A stretch of DNA of 64,000 bases from Deefgea salmonis (lineage in GTDB: Bacteria; Pseudomonadota; Gammaproteobacteria; Burkholderiales; Chitinibacteraceae), in NCBI RefSeq assembly GCF_020531905.1, contig NZ_JAJAWG010000010.1, positions 1 to 64,000 on the forward strand, given 5' to 3'. The notes under the pieces were generated by a model. That model had not been told where the DNA came from. It ran no database searches and was given only the letters and a program-made list of their open reading frames with translations. Positions 18,819 through 28,667 of this stretch are shown piece after piece (position 1 is the stretch's first letter; each line of letters starts with the position of its first letter). The position numbers were made by a program, and so were the translations under genes.

Positions 18819-20439
18819 ATTTAAAGCCTTAACCAGCGAAAAACTCACCCTGATTGCCACGGTGTTTTTTGTTTTTGCCTGCAATCATGTTTTTTGGCAG
18901 CAACTATATACGATACAAAATCCAGATAATGCAGCCGGTTGGCTGTTTATGTTGATTGGCGCGAGCTTTTTAATTTTGGTGCTCAATCTCATACTCACGC
19001 TATTGGCACTCCCCTATGTGATGAAGCCCATCTTGAGCGTATTGCTGGTGATTACGCCGCTGGTGGTGTATTTCATGTCGCAATTTGGCATCATGATCAA
19101 CGCTGGCATGCTGCGTAATGCCGCGCAAACCAATCTGACCGAGACCTTAGATTTACTCACCCTAAAAATGGCCTTGTATTGGCTGGTTTTAGGTGGTTTG
19201 CCACTGTATTTACTGTGGAAAACGCCGATTCAATACCGACCATTGCGCCGCGAAGCCATGGTTAAAACCAGTGTGATTGTGGGCAGTATTGTGCTGCTGT
19301 TGCTGGTGAGCTTTGGCTTTTATAAAGAATTTGCTTCGGTGTTTCGCAATAACCGCGAATTGCGTTATTTAATTACCCCGATGAATTTTATTCAAGCCAG
19401 TTCCAGCTATTTAAAGCACAACGTGAATATCAAGCCGATTGTTGTTGCCGAAATTGGCGCTGACGCCAAGCATACACATCCACCGCAAAGTCGCCCTAAA
19501 CTCACTATTATCATTGTCGGTGAAACCGCCAGAGCGGCTAATTTTTCACTCAATGGCTATAGCCGAGACACCAATCCGCTGCTGAAACAACAAGCCGGTT
19601 TGATTAATCTGCCGCAAGTCAGCTCGTGCGGCACCGATACCGCCGTTTCGCTGCCGTGTATGTTCTCTAAATTTGGCAAAGCCAATTACAACGAAAACCA
19701 AGCCAAAAGCCACCAAGGTTTGCTCGACGTGGTGCAAAGAGCCGGTTATCAAGTGCTGTGGCGCGACAATCAATCGGGCTGCAAAGGCACGTGTGATCGG
19801 GTTCCCAATGAAACCATGATCGCGACCGCCGACCCCAAACTGTGTAAAGACGGCGAATGCTGGGATGAAGCCTTACTCACTGGGCTGCAAGAAAAAATCG
19901 ACGCCCAACAACAAGATGCAGTCATTGTGCTGCATATGATGGGCAGCCATGGTCCGGCTTATTTCAAACGCTATCCACCGGCGTTTGCCAAATTTCAACC
20001 AACGTGTGATGACAAACAGCTCAATCGTTGCAGCCGAGAACAGATTCTCAATAGCTACGACAATTCGCTGCTGTATACCGACTATGTGTTGTCGAATGTG
20101 ATTGATCTATTGCGCAAAAACAGCCATCGCGTAGATACCGCCATGATGTATCTGTCTGACCACGGCGAATCTCTTGGCGAGAACGGCCTATACCTACATG
20201 GCGCGCCGTATATGCTGGCGCCGAGCGAGCAAACGCATGTGCCTGCGATGCTGTGGCTGTCGCCTGAATTTGCCCAACAAGCCAAGATCGACCTAGGCTG
20301 CATGCAAAAGAAAGCGGGCCAAGCGTATTCGCACGACAATCTATTTCACTCGACCTTAGGCTTACTCGACATTAAAACGTCGCTGTATCAAACCGAGCTC
20401 GATTGGTTCGCCGCGTGCAAAGCCAAAACCGCGCAATAA
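18811..20439 (+). CDS. eptA: EptA-like lipid A phosphoethanolamine transferase
   Basis: Inner-membrane enzyme that moves phosphoethanolamine from phosphatidylethanolamine to lipid A phosphate, lowering the negative surface charge. The 542-residue protein has five N-terminal helices and a periplasmic alkaline-phosphatase-like domain. The nucleophile is T239 in VGETAR; metal-site motifs HMMGSHGP and SDHGESLGENG are intact, and several periplasmic cysteines suggest the usual disulfides. It is coupled to the PAP2 gene. Base usage resembles its neighbours, so it looks like a resident chromosomal gene rather than an acquired one. Confidence 0.93.
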   Translation: MFKFKALTSEKLTLIATVFFVFACNHVFWQQLYTIQNPDNAAGWLFMLIGASFLILVLNLILTLLALPYVMKPILSVLLVITPLVVYFMSQFGIMINAGMLRNAAQTNLTETLDLLTLKMALYWLVLGGLPLYLLWKTPIQYRPLRREAMVKTSVIVGSIVLLLLVSFGFYKEFASVFRNNRELRYLITPMNFIQASSSYLKHNVNIKPIVVAEIGADAKHTHPPQSRPKLTIIIVGETARAANFSLNGYSRDTNPLLKQQAGLINLPQVSSCGTDTAVSLPCMFSKFGKANYNENQAKSHQGLLDVVQRAGYQVLWRDNQSGCKGTCDRVPNETMIATADPKLCKDGECWDEALLTGLQEKIDAQQQDAVIVLHMMGSHGPAYFKRYPPAFAKFQPTCDDKQLNRCSREQILNSYDNSLLYTDYVLSNVIDLLRKNSHRVDTAMMYLSDHGESLGENGLYLHGAPYMLAPSEQTHVPAMLWLSPEFAQQAKIDLGCMQKKAGQAYSHDNLFHSTLGLLDIKTSLYQTELDWFAACKAKTAQ

Positions 20440-20478
20440 ATGCGCGGCTTAGGGCGAGTTAACCCAGAGAATAACCAG

Positions 20479-20522
20479 CTTAAACGTCAGCAGACTCTTG
20501 GGTCTGTTAACGTTTGGTTTGC
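20479..20522. repeat. Two abutting ends of the TAGGGTCTG element
   Basis: TTAAACGTCAGCAGACTC (20480-20497) resembles a right end, and GGGTCTGTTAACGTTTGGTTT (from 20500) is a left end. They face away from each other with only about two bases between, as if two degraded copies met. Confidence 0.65.
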
Positions 20523-20584
20523 AGCCGCTGCTTATGCGCTTTTCAAGATTGAGGGCGGTAGACACCCATACAAAGCGCGGTATT

Positions 20585-20648
20585 TGTAGGAGCGGGCTCG
20601 CCCGCGAATGCGAGCTCAGAGAACCTTCGCTGGCAAGCCAGCTCCTAC
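20585..20648. repeat. REP-like doublet (BIME-type)
   Basis: GTAGGAGCGGGCTCGCCCGC, followed by GAA, is paired with an inverted copy whose complement reads GTAGGAGCTGGCTTGCCAGC, followed by GAA; 18 bases separate the arms. Each half is itself palindromic. The sequence strongly resembles REP elements known from Pseudomonas. Confidence 0.75.
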
Positions 20649-20913
20649 GCTGCTCTTCTGTAGCAGAGACATCAACAGCTATATCGTTTCGACGCTGGGT
20701 GCAGGGCTCACAAAGGAGCTGGGCGAGATCAAAATCGCCTTTCTTTTCCCCTAACTCTTTGACGAACAAAGAGCTAGGGTTTCCGCCACTGACTGCGACT
20801 GTAAACAGCCGTGCCGCAGGCACTTAAACCCATCAACACGCCATCTGAATACTATCGCTTTTTATTAGGTATTTAATCAAAAAGCATATACAGCATGCTC
20901 TGCATTTATATAC

Positions 20914-21561
20914 CTACTTAATACCCAACTCCACCGCCCAAATAGCCGCTTCAAGGCGTGAACGAAAGCTGAGTTTTCTGAGCAAGCTTTTTACATGCAC
21001 CTTGACCGTGCCCTCGGCAATGCCGAGCTCACGGCCAACTAATTTATTCGATAGTCCATGCGCCAAGCACACTAAGATTTCGCGCTCGCGATCAGTGAGA
21101 GACGCCAGCATCGCATTGCGCTCACTGCCATCGTCTTCCCGCAAAGCCAAAGCCAACGCGCGGCCCAAGCGTTCTGGAATCGCCATTTGCCCATCAAGTG
21201 CTTCGGCCAAACGCGCGACGATTTCTTCTGGCTCCATGTCTTTTAATAAATAACCATCCGCACCAGCGCGCACCGCAGCGACCAAATCGGAGGATTGATC
21301 TGATACCGTGAGCATCACAATGCGCGAATCAATATCGAGCTCCTTCATCGCGCGCAGCGTGGCAATGCCGTCCATGCCTTTCATATTCAGATCTAAAATC
21401 ACTAAATCCGGATTGTGTTCTTGCACCAACAGTAGCCCTTCTGCGCCGCTGGCCGCTTCGCCCACCACGACAAATCGTGGATCGAGTGCCAACAGCTGCA
21501 CCACCCCTTTACGAAACAGCGGGTGATCATCGATTACGATGACATTAAATTGTTCGTTCAT
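20914..21561 (-). CDS. narL: NarL-family nitrate response regulator
   Basis: Response regulator of 215 residues with an N-terminal receiver (phospho-acceptor D57 in VILDLNMKG, acidic pair D11/D12) and a C-terminal LuxR/NarL helix-turn-helix (LTDREREIL to the recognition helix EGTVKVHVKSLLRKL). I chose ATG 21561, since the TTG at 21576 would overlap the end of narX; GAG lies just upstream. It sits 11 bases after narX and next to the divergent nap operon, which it most likely controls in response to nitrate or nitrite. Confidence 0.93.
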   Translation of the reverse strand: MNEQFNVIVIDDHPLFRKGVVQLLALDPRFVVVGEAASGAEGLLLVQEHNPDLVILDLNMKGMDGIATLRAMKELDIDSRIVMLTVSDQSSDLVAAVRAGADGYLLKDMEPEEIVARLAEALDGQMAIPERLGRALALALREDDGSERNAMLASLTDREREILVCLAHGLSNKLVGRELGIAEGTVKVHVKSLLRKLSFRSRLEAAIWAVELGIK

Positions 21562-21572
21562 TTTCTCGATTC

Positions 21573-23420
21573 TCAAGACGATTGCGTTGAATTAGACGCC
21601 GCAAACGGCGTAGTCGGAATAAAGCGTAGTTCTATCAGTGTGCCACACGGCTCACGGTGTAAAAATTGTAATTCACCATTTAAATTGGTCGCGCGATCGC
21701 GCATGATGCCCAAACCATAATGCTGCTTACGCTCCGGATGATTGGCTAAACCCACGCCATCATCGGCGATTTTGACCACAATCTGCGCATTGTCCCACGC
21801 CAAACTCACCCAAGCATGCTGCGCCTCGGCATGGCGCTCTATATTGACTAAGGCTTCACGCACAATTTGCAAAATATGAATTTCTTCATGCGCTGCCAAT
21901 TCAACGCCGAGTAAGCGGTTATCCAAAATAATGCTGTGCTGCGCCCGTTCGACAAATTCACTGACGGTTTTCTCCAGCGCATCGGCTAAACCACGCTCGT
22001 TCATTTGTAAGCGAAAAGTATTGAGTAGCTCGCGCAATTGTCGATAAGCGCCATTTAGGCCTTCACGCAATTCAAACAATGCGGCATTGGCAGTGTCACT
22101 GCGCTGCGCTTCAGGAAACTGATTTTGCAAACGCACCACTTGAATTTTTAAATACGACAGCGATTGCGCCAAAGAGTCATGCAATTCCCGCGCAATCACA
22201 CTGCGCTCGTCATGCAGCGCCAAGCGATGCAAATCTTGTTTGCGTTTGGCATTGGCCAGCGCCGTACCAATTTGCCGCGCGACGGCTTCGAGTAACTGCT
22301 GCTGCCAATCGAGCAAGGCTTGCTGCGTTTTGAGCTGAATCGGCATAATGCCGTAATTGTTTAAGCCATCGGTGAGTTGAAACACCGGTTTATTATTCGA
22401 TTGCGCTGGTGCATTCACCCCTTCAACACAGTTGGCACAATCATCTTTTTCACAGCTTTCTGCTTCCGTGTTCAGCATTAAGGCCAACCGGAACGCTTTT
22501 GGGGCTTGCTCGGTTTCGGTAAGGCAAATCGCCGCGTGTTCCAGCTCGATCAAGGCCCCCACATCCACCAACACCTGATCAAACGTCGCTTGATTGGGCT
22601 CTTGGTCGGACAATAACTGCTTGGTGCTATACAGCAGCTCTAAGCTGCGCTGATTTTGCGATAAGGCTTGGGTTTTTTCCGCCACCCGCGCTTCAAGCAC
22701 TTCGATACCAAGTGCTAGCTCAGCCACCATATGATTCATCGCTTGGCCCAATAGCGTAATCTCACCCGCGCCGTCTTCAGGGGCTTGAACGCTTAAATCG
22801 CCTTGTTTAATTTTTTTGGCCGCGGCGGCCATCGCGACTAAAGGCCGAGTCACTCGCCGAGTGAGCCACAACAAAGTCAACACAAAGACCAGCGCCATGC
22901 TGCCCATCGCAATCCATTGAATCTGCCCCAACCACTGTAAACGTGCCTCGTGTTTGGCTTCGATGGCTTGCACATAGGTATCAATCAAATCCACAAAATG
23001 CACTGCTCTAGAGAGCAAATTATCATCGGTGTGCGGTGCGGCTAAAATGCCTTTTACCTCAGTACGCCACGCATTTTCTAGTTGATCATACGCATGGCGC
23101 ACGGCGTCGCTCGGGTCGGTCGATAAGTTTTTAAGTAATTCGGGGCCGTATAAATTGCGCTCAAATTCTTGCACTGCTTGCTGCAATGCCGGCATATTGC
23201 TCGAGACATGCGATGGCGAAGCCAAATGGGTGGCCACAATCAGATAGGTTTGCTTACGCAGCGAGCCGGCGACATTGATCGCAGTGCCCTCTCCTGTCGA
23301 ATACACCACAGTAACCCAACTTAAAAATAAAGCTAAAAAAGCGGGTAAAACCATAAACAGCAAGGCTTGTGTAATAAATCGCAAAATTGAAGCGTGCCGA
23401 AAATAATTCATGATGCGCAA
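21573..23420 (-). CDS. narX: NarX-like nitrate/nitrite sensor kinase
   Basis: Membrane sensor kinase of 615 residues. Two membrane helices bracket a periplasmic domain with a NarX-type P-box (GTAINVAGSLRKQTY), then HAMP, a central module with a cysteine cluster (ESCEKDDCANC), a HisKA_3 dimerisation domain with H near 415 (ARELHDSLAQS) and an HATPase domain (DDGVGL, GLGIMRDR). I favour the TTG start at 23420: AGGAGG lies 8 bases upstream of it but 17 bases upstream of the next in-frame ATG (23411). It partners with NarL and is divergent from nap. Confidence 0.92.
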   Translation of the reverse strand: MRIMNYFRHASILRFITQALLFMVLPAFLALFLSWVTVVYSTGEGTAINVAGSLRKQTYLIVATHLASPSHVSSNMPALQQAVQEFERNLYGPELLKNLSTDPSDAVRHAYDQLENAWRTEVKGILAAPHTDDNLLSRAVHFVDLIDTYVQAIEAKHEARLQWLGQIQWIAMGSMALVFVLTLLWLTRRVTRPLVAMAAAAKKIKQGDLSVQAPEDGAGEITLLGQAMNHMVAELALGIEVLEARVAEKTQALSQNQRSLELLYSTKQLLSDQEPNQATFDQVLVDVGALIELEHAAICLTETEQAPKAFRLALMLNTEAESCEKDDCANCVEGVNAPAQSNNKPVFQLTDGLNNYGIMPIQLKTQQALLDWQQQLLEAVARQIGTALANAKRKQDLHRLALHDERSVIARELHDSLAQSLSYLKIQVVRLQNQFPEAQRSDTANAALFELREGLNGAYRQLRELLNTFRLQMNERGLADALEKTVSEFVERAQHSIILDNRLLGVELAAHEEIHILQIVREALVNIERHAEAQHAWVSLAWDNAQIVVKIADDGVGLANHPERKQHYGLGIMRDRATNLNGELQFLHREPCGTLIELRFIPTTPFAASNSTQSS

Positions 23421-23722
23421 AAACCATACCTCCTAATTTCCATGCTCGCGATAATTGGCGGATTCAACGCCAAAAACAATCGTCAATCTAGATTGCCATT
23501 GGCATAAACACTAGCGCTAAAGCGCGATAGCGGCGCTGCCCAAGCATGAGAAGAACAGCAAAACCCAAGTACACCACGTCACTCCACTTTAGGCAAACCG
23601 CCAAACCCACCTCACTACCCACAAAGCGGTACTTTCATAGCAAAAAATAAACCCTACCCCCTTAAGGGGATTGTCCGCTTACGCGTCGCCGAATACCCTA
23701 ATTTTTATCTAATTTAATAGGG
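23421..23722. promoter_or_regulatory. Divergent narX / nap control region
   Basis: About 300 non-coding bases between narXL and nap. The nap side is AT-rich just before the gene (TTTTTATCTAATTTAATAG, about 23701-23720), suitable for a -10 region. A palindrome at 23655-23670 is a candidate NarL site. I looked for a TTGAT-N4-ATCAA FNR box and did not find a good one. Confidence 0.6.
23655..23670. promoter_or_regulatory. Candidate NarL 7-2-7 operator upstream of nap
   Basis: TACCCCCTTAAGGGGA is two inverted heptamers separated by two bases. The core CCCCTTAAGGGG is a perfect palindrome. The known NarL/NarP heptamer is TACYYMT; the left half fits at six of seven positions and the right half less well. 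It lies about 55-70 bases upstream of napF. Confidence 0.45.
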
Positions 23723-24214
23723 TTGGATGCTGCAGTGGATGGATCACGCCGCAATCTATTACGAGGTCGCCGTCCACAAACGTCGATCACACCTGCGCCG
23801 CCATGGTCAGCTGAGGACTTTTTTACTCGCTGTACGCGTTGTGGCGACTGCGTCAAGGCTTGCCCCAGTCAGATTATTCAACTGGGCAGCGGTGGTTTTC
23901 CGACGATTGATTTTTCACGCGGTGAATGCACTTTTTGTGCTGATTGCACCACAGCGTGCCACAGCAAGGCGCTCGATTTAGATCGTTGCACGCCTTGGCA
24001 TTTGCGCGCCAGCATTGATGATCGCTGCCTCGCGCAACACGGTGTTGATTGCCGAATTTGCGGCGAAAGTTGTGATGCCAAAGCCATCCACTTTGAACTG
24101 GCCATCGGCAAAGTAGCGCAGCCGCGCATTCAAACCGAGCAATGCACTGGTTGCGGTGCGTGCTTTGCACCTTGCCCCAGCCAAAGCATCCAAATAAGGG
24201 AGTGTCTTGTATGA
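23723..24214 (+). CDS. napF: NapF, ferredoxin-like Nap accessory protein
   Basis: Cytoplasmic iron-sulfur protein that assists NapA maturation. The 163-residue protein has three ferredoxin-type cysteine clusters: CTRCGDCVKACP, a CTFCADCTTACH and DCRICGESC region, and CTGCGACFAPCP. The start is uncertain: TTG 23723 gives MDAAVDGSRRN; GTG 23735 (with GGA about 7 bases upstream) would remove four residues. The stop overlaps the napD start (ATGA). Confidence 0.9.
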   Translation: MDAAVDGSRRNLLRGRRPQTSITPAPPWSAEDFFTRCTRCGDCVKACPSQIIQLGSGGFPTIDFSRGECTFCADCTTACHSKALDLDRCTPWHLRASIDDRCLAQHGVDCRICGESCDAKAIHFELAIGKVAQPRIQTEQCTGCGACFAPCPSQSIQIRECLV

Positions 24215-24474
24215 ATATTTTCAGCCTCGTGATCCGTGCCGTTCCCGGCCAACTTGACGCAGTTAAAGCCGCTGTCATCCAAGTGCCCGGCGTTGAAATC
24301 CACGTTGAGCATGAAGGCAAGCTGATTATCACCGTTGAAGACGTACCCGGAGTGCGCTGCACCGAAATGCTAACCCGAATTCAAAACATCCCCAACGTCG
24401 CCTCAGCCACGTTGGCCTACGAATATTGCGACGAAGAAAACGCGCCGCCAAAAATATTAAAACAGGAGCAATGA
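24211..24474 (+). CDS. napD: NapD, chaperone for the NapA Tat signal
   Basis: Small cytoplasmic chaperone of 87 residues with a ferredoxin-like fold that binds the NapA twin-arginine signal and delays export until the cofactor is inserted. N-terminal [12 protein letters not shown] and central GKLIITVE fit the family. GGGAG lies about 10 bases before ATG 24211. It overlaps napF by 4 bases. Confidence 0.92.
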   Translation: MNIFSLVIRAVPGQLDAVKAAVIQVPGVEIHVEHEGKLIITVEDVPGVRCTEMLTRIQNIPNVASATLAYEYCDEENAPPKILKQEQ

Positions 24475-24476
24475 GC

Positions 24477-27020
24477 ATGAGTTTAGATCGCCGTGACTTT
24501 ATTAAAATATCTGCAGTCGCCGCCGCTGCGGCCAGTGCCGGTATTCCACTAGCACAAGCTGCCCCCGCCAAAACCCTACCTGCAACAGCGGGCGATGGCA
24601 AAGACGCCATTCGTTGGGATAAAGCCCCTTGTCGTTTCTGTGGCACGGGCTGTGCGGTCTTGGTCGGCACGCAAAATGGCCGCGTGGTGGCCACTCAGGG
24701 CGACCCTGATGCCGAAGTCAATCGCGGCTTAAACTGCATCAAAGGCTATTTCCTTTCTAAAATCATGTACGGCTCGGATCGCTTAACTCAGCCGCTACTG
24801 CGAAAGAAAAACGGTAAATACGATAAAAACGGTGAATTCACGCCAGTGAGCTGGAATGAAGCGTTCGACATCATGGAATTGAAATGGAAAGACGCGCTCA
24901 AAACCAGCGGTCCAGAATCGATTGCGATGTTTGGCTCTGGCCAGTGGACTGTTTGGGAAGGCTATGCCGCTTCCAAACTCATGAAAGCCGGTTTTCGCAG
25001 CAATAATATTGACCCCAACGCCCGCCACTGTATGGCCTCGGCAGTGACCGGCTTTATGCGTACCTTTGGTATGGATGAGCCGATGGGCTGTTATGACGAT
25101 ATCGAAGCGGCCGACGCGTTTGTATTGTGGGGCTCGAATATGGCCGAAATGCATCCGATCTTATGGAGCCGCATTACCGACCGCCGTTTATCTAATCCGA
25201 AGGTCAAAGTATCGGTCCTTTCGACTTACGAGCATCGCTCGTTTGAGTTGGCCGACACCGGTTATGGCATGGTCTTCACGCCACAAACCGATTTGGCGAT
25301 GATGAATTTTATTTGCCATCACATCATCTCGACCGGTCGAGTGAATCAAAACTTTGTTAAAGCGCATTGTAATTTCAAGCTTGGCGTCGATGATATTGGC
25401 TACGGCTTGCGTCCAAATAATCCACTCGAAACCAAGGCCAAAGAAAACGGTTATGCCGGGGCCGATGGTCAGCCTAAGGGCAATCCAAATGAGATGAAAG
25501 ATTACTCATTTGAGCAATTTGCTAAATTTGTTGCTGATTATCCGGTGGATAAAGTCAGTAAATTATGTGGCATTCCGCAAGACCGTTTGATTGCTTTGGC
25601 TGAACTCTACGCCAATCCAAAAATCAAAGTGACCTCGTTCTGGACCATGGGCTTTAACCAGCACACCCGTGGTACTTGGGCGAACAATATGATTTACAAC
25701 ATTCATTTGCTCACCGGCAAAATCGCCGAGCCGGGCAATAGCCCATTCTCACTGACTGGCCAGCCTTCAGCCTGTGGTACTGCGCGTGAAGTCGGTACGT
25801 TTGCGCATCGCTTGCCCGCCGATTTGGTGGTCACCAACCCAGAACATCGCAAAACTGCCGAAAAAATCTGGAAGCTGCCCGATGGCACGATTCCGGGCAA
25901 GATCGGTTTGCACGCCGTAGCTATGGCGCGCGCGATTAAAGATGGCAAGGTCAAAGTGTATTGGCAAATGTGTAATAACAATATGCAAGCTGGCCCGAAT
26001 ATTAACGAAGAACTCTATCCGGGCTGGCGTCGTCCTGACACCTTTATCGTGGTGTCGGATCCGTATCCAACCGCGTCGACTTTGGCGGCCGATTTGATCT
26101 TACCAACCGCGATGTGGGTAGAAAAAGAAGGCGCATTTGGTAATGCCGAGCGCCGCACGCAATTCTGGCGGCAACAAGTGAATGCACCGGGCGAAGCACA
26201 ATCTGATTTGTGGCAGCTGATGCAATTTGCGAAACGCTTCAAAGTAGAAGACGTCTGGCCGGCCGATTTGATCGCCAAACAAAGCAGCGTCAAAGGCAAA
26301 ACCTTATACGACATCTTGTTTGTCAACGGTCAGGTGAATCAGTTTAAAAACGCCGACTTGCAAAAAGGCTTTGAAAACTTTGAAGCCAAGCTGGCTGGTT
26401 TTTACGTGCAAAAAGGCTTGTTTGAAGAATACGCCCAGTTTGGTCGCGGCCACGCCCATGACTTAGCGCCGTTTGATCTCTACCACCAAGCGCGCGGCTT
26501 GCGCTGGCCGGTGGTGAACGGCAAAGAAACCAAATGGCGCTACCGTGAAGGCTATGACGTTTATGTGAAAAAAGGCGAAGGCGTACGCTTTTATGGCAAT
26601 AAAGACGGCAAGGCCAACATCATTGCGCTGCCTTACCAAGCGCCACCCGAAATGCCCGATGCCAATTTTGACATGTGGCTGTGTACCGGTCGTGTGCTGG
26701 AACATTGGCATACCGGCACGATGACGCGCCGCGTGCCTGAGCTGCATAAAGCAGTGCCAGAAGCGATGGTATTTATGAATCCAAACGACGCCAAAAAACG
26801 CGGTTTGCAACGCGGCATGGTGGTTAAAGTGGCGTCACGTCGCGGTGAAATCAAAGCGCGCCTCGAAACGCGCGGTCGCAATAAACCGCCAGTGGGTTTG
26901 ATCTTCATTCCATTTTTTGACGAAGGCCGTTTGGTCAACAAGTTGACATTGGATGCAACGTGTCCAATTTCAAAACAAACCGACTACAAAAAATGTGCGG
27001 TTAAAGTCGTCAAAGCTTAA
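24477..27020 (+). CDS. napA: NapA, periplasmic nitrate reductase catalytic subunit
   Basis: Mo-bisMGD enzyme reducing nitrate to nitrite in the periplasm; 847 residues. Tat signal DRRDFIK at the N-terminus, [4Fe-4S] ligands C52, C55, C59 and C87, and Mo-ligand C185 (RHCMAS). I chose ATG 24477 because AGGAG is 8 bases upstream, while ATG 24471 is only 2 bases from it. Electrons come from NapC via NapB. A perfect 19-bp inverted repeat follows the stop codon. Confidence 0.97.
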   Translation: MSLDRRDFIKISAVAAAAASAGIPLAQAAPAKTLPATAGDGKDAIRWDKAPCRFCGTGCAVLVGTQNGRVVATQGDPDAEVNRGLNCIKGYFLSKIMYGSDRLTQPLLRKKNGKYDKNGEFTPVSWNEAFDIMELKWKDALKTSGPESIAMFGSGQWTVWEGYAASKLMKAGFRSNNIDPNARHCMASAVTGFMRTFGMDEPMGCYDDIEAADAFVLWGSNMAEMHPILWSRITDRRLSNPKVKVSVLSTYEHRSFELADTGYGMVFTPQTDLAMMNFICHHIISTGRVNQNFVKAHCNFKLGVDDIGYGLRPNNPLETKAKENGYAGADGQPKGNPNEMKDYSFEQFAKFVADYPVDKVSKLCGIPQDRLIALAELYANPKIKVTSFWTMGFNQHTRGTWANNMIYNIHLLTGKIAEPGNSPFSLTGQPSACGTAREVGTFAHRLPADLVVTNPEHRKTAEKIWKLPDGTIPGKIGLHAVAMARAIKDGKVKVYWQMCNNNMQAGPNINEELYPGWRRPDTFIVVSDPYPTASTLAADLILPTAMWVEKEGAFGNAERRTQFWRQQVNAPGEAQSDLWQLMQFAKRFKVEDVWPADLIAKQSSVKGKTLYDILFVNGQVNQFKNADLQKGFENFEAKLAGFYVQKGLFEEYAQFGRGHAHDLAPFDLYHQARGLRWPVVNGKETKWRYREGYDVYVKKGEGVRFYGNKDGKANIIALPYQAPPEMPDANFDMWLCTGRVLEHWHTGTMTRRVPELHKAVPEAMVFMNPNDAKKRGLQRGMVVKVASRRGEIKARLETRGRNKPPVGLIFIPFFDEGRLVNKLTLDATCPISKQTDYKKCAVKVVKA

Positions 27021-27028
27021 TGGGGGAT

Positions 27029-27077
27029 GGGTATTGCCTTCTAGATCTTGCTTGCAATGATCTAGAAGGCAATACCC
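27029..27077 (+). repeat. Perfect 19-bp hairpin between napA and napG
   Basis: The arms 27029-27047 (GGGTATTGCCTTCTAGATC) and 27059-27077 are exact reverse complements, with an 11-base loop that can pair further (TTGC/GCAA). There is no T-run after it, so it is not a standard terminator. The right arm contains AGAAGG, the only Shine-Dalgarno-like sequence before napG. The right end GGCAATACCCTATAAAA recurs at 31636. Confidence 0.85.
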
Positions 27078-27084
27078 TATAAAA

Positions 27085-27834
27085 ATGACAGCAACACCAA
27101 ATCGACGACAGTTTATAAAAAATAGTGCAGCCGCCTGTGGTGGCGCCCTAGTGCTGTCTAGCGGCTTGGGGGTTTTGGCCAGTCAACAAGCGACAGCACT
27201 GCCGGTACAAGCGTTACGTCCGCCCGGTGCTTTGCCTGAGACGCAGTTTCAAAGTGCTTGCGTGCGCTGCGGTTTATGCGTGCGCGATTGTCCTTACGAC
27301 ACCTTGAAACTCGCCAGCTTAGGGCAAGGCATAGGCTGGGGAACGCCGTATTTTGCTGCACGAAATATTCCTTGCGAAATGTGTGAGGATATTCCCTGCG
27401 TCAAAGTCTGCCCAACTGGGGCTTTAGATCACCAGCTCACCGAGATTAACGCCGCGCGAATGGGCTTGGCCGTGCTGCACGACCAAGAAACGTGTTTGAA
27501 TTTTCTCGGCCTGCGCTGCGACGTGTGTTATCGCGTTTGTCCGGTGATTGATCAAGCCATTACCTTAGAAACCATACATAACCCACGCTCAGACCGGCAT
27601 GCGATGTTGATTCCAACCGTGCATTCCGATTTTTGCACCGGCTGCGGCAAGTGCGAGCAAGCGTGTGTGCTGCCCAAAGCGGCGATCAGCGTGTTACCGC
27701 GCTCAGTCGCCAAAGGACAGGCAGCCGAGCATTACCGTCAAGGCTGGGAAGAAAAAGCCAATGCCGGCGGCCAATCGTTAATCGGACCACAAATTGCCTT
27801 ACCGCCCAATCTGCCTGAAAAGGCGTCGCCATGA
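27085..27834 (+). CDS. napG: NapG, iron-sulfur quinol-oxidation subunit
   Basis: Periplasmic ferredoxin-type protein, 249 residues, exported by Tat ([10 protein letters not shown] at residues 6-15), with four [4Fe-4S] cysteine clusters: [35 protein letters not shown] with an upstream Cys, and [11 protein letters not shown]. With NapH it passes electrons from quinol toward NapC/B. The only ribosome-binding candidate lies in a hairpin arm about 15 bases upstream. The stop overlaps napH (ATGA). Confidence 0.94.
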   Translation: MTATPNRRQFIKNSAAACGGALVLSSGLGVLASQQATALPVQALRPPGALPETQFQSACVRCGLCVRDCPYDTLKLASLGQGIGWGTPYFAARNIPCEMCEDIPCVKVCPTGALDHQLTEINAARMGLAVLHDQETCLNFLGLRCDVCYRVCPVIDQAITLETIHNPRSDRHAMLIPTVHSDFCTGCGKCEQACVLPKAAISVLPRSVAKGQAAEHYRQGWEEKANAGGQSLIGPQIALPPNLPEKASP

Positions 27835-28655
27835 GGTCATTTTGGCAACGCAATCGATGGCTGATGTTACGGCGTAGTAGCCAACTTTTGATTTTGGCGC
27901 TGTTTTTAATCGGCCCGCTGCTGGGCATTTGGTGGGTCAAAGGCACGCTGGCGTCGAGTTTTAGTTTTGACTTTTTACCACTGACCGACCCGATGATTTT
28001 GCTGCAAACGTGGCTCGCTGGGCATACGCCCGAGCGGCAAGCCGTGATCGGTGCTGCGCTGGTACTTGGCGTGTATTTGATTGTGGGGGGCCGAGTGTTT
28101 TGTAGCTGGGTTTGTCCGGTCAATTTAATCACCGATTTGGCCCACTGGTGTCGTCGCCGATGGGGTTTAAAAGCCGGGCAGCAAGTGACCAAAAATAGCC
28201 GTTATTGGCTATTGGCTGGGGTCTTGCTGCTGTCATTCATCACGCAAACAGTGGCTTGGGAATGGGTGAATCCGGTGACGGGGCTGCAGCGCGGCATGCT
28301 GTTTGGCATGGGCTTAGCGTGGACGATGGCGTTGGCCATTTTTGTCTACGACACTTTTTTGGTGAGCCGTGGCTGGTGTGGGCATTGGTGTCCGGTGGGC
28401 GCGTTTTATGGCTTGCTTGGCAAAGTGGCCTTACTGCGAGTTACTGCCCCCAAACGCCACGCTTGTGATGACTGCATGCAGTGCTTTTATGTCTGCCCTG
28501 AGCCGCAAGTGATTCGTACTGCGCTCAAAGGCCAAGGCAGCCCGGTGATTGTCGCCGGAGAATGCAGCAATTGCGCGCGCTGCATCGATGTTTGTGATCA
28601 AAACGTTTTCAAAATTAGCCATCGCTTTAATCAACATACTGATTTACCACTTTAA
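27831..28655 (+). CDS. napH: NapH, membrane quinol dehydrogenase subunit
   Basis: Inner-membrane protein of 274 residues with four helices, two cytoplasmic CX3CP motifs (CSWVCP and CGHWCP) and two C-terminal [4Fe-4S] sites ([23 protein letters not shown]). It is the membrane partner of NapG. Confidence 0.94.
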   Translation: MRSFWQRNRWLMLRRSSQLLILALFLIGPLLGIWWVKGTLASSFSFDFLPLTDPMILLQTWLAGHTPERQAVIGAALVLGVYLIVGGRVFCSWVCPVNLITDLAHWCRRRWGLKAGQQVTKNSRYWLLAGVLLLSFITQTVAWEWVNPVTGLQRGMLFGMGLAWTMALAIFVYDTFLVSRGWCGHWCPVGAFYGLLGKVALLRVTAPKRHACDDCMQCFYVCPEPQVIRTALKGQGSPVIVAGECSNCARCIDVCDQNVFKISHRFNQHTDLPL

Positions 28656-28667
28656 GGGAGAAATACA

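Larger units (their letters stand above)
20440..20913. other. Repeat-rich non-coding region between eptA and narL
   Basis: No convincing gene in 474 bases. It holds fragments of the TAGGGTCTG element (20479-20522), a REP-like doublet (20585-20648), a 17-base sequence GTGCCGCAGGCACTTAA (20811-20827) that recurs inverted at 31547-31563, and a weak inverted repeat (20866-20872 with 20910-20916) that could end narL transcription. Reading frames of about 110-125 codons on both strands cross the repeats and have no recognisable protein features. Confidence 0.7.

Noticed and set aside
18811..20439. Acquired mcr-type colistin resistance gene
   Set aside because: No mobile element of that kind beside it, base usage like the surroundings, and coupling to a resident PAP2 gene.
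20498..20827. Possible 109-residue gene after eptA
   Set aside because: It runs through a REP doublet and repeat-element ends; the product has no protein-like pattern.
23421..23722. FNR box for nap
   Set aside because: No sequence close to TTGAT-N4-ATCAA was found.
23874..24362. 162-codon frame opposite napF and napD
   Set aside because: Antisense shadow of conserved cysteine-rich genes.
27686..28192. 168-codon frame opposite napG and napH
   Set aside because: Lies antisense to two clear genes and has no recognisable features.
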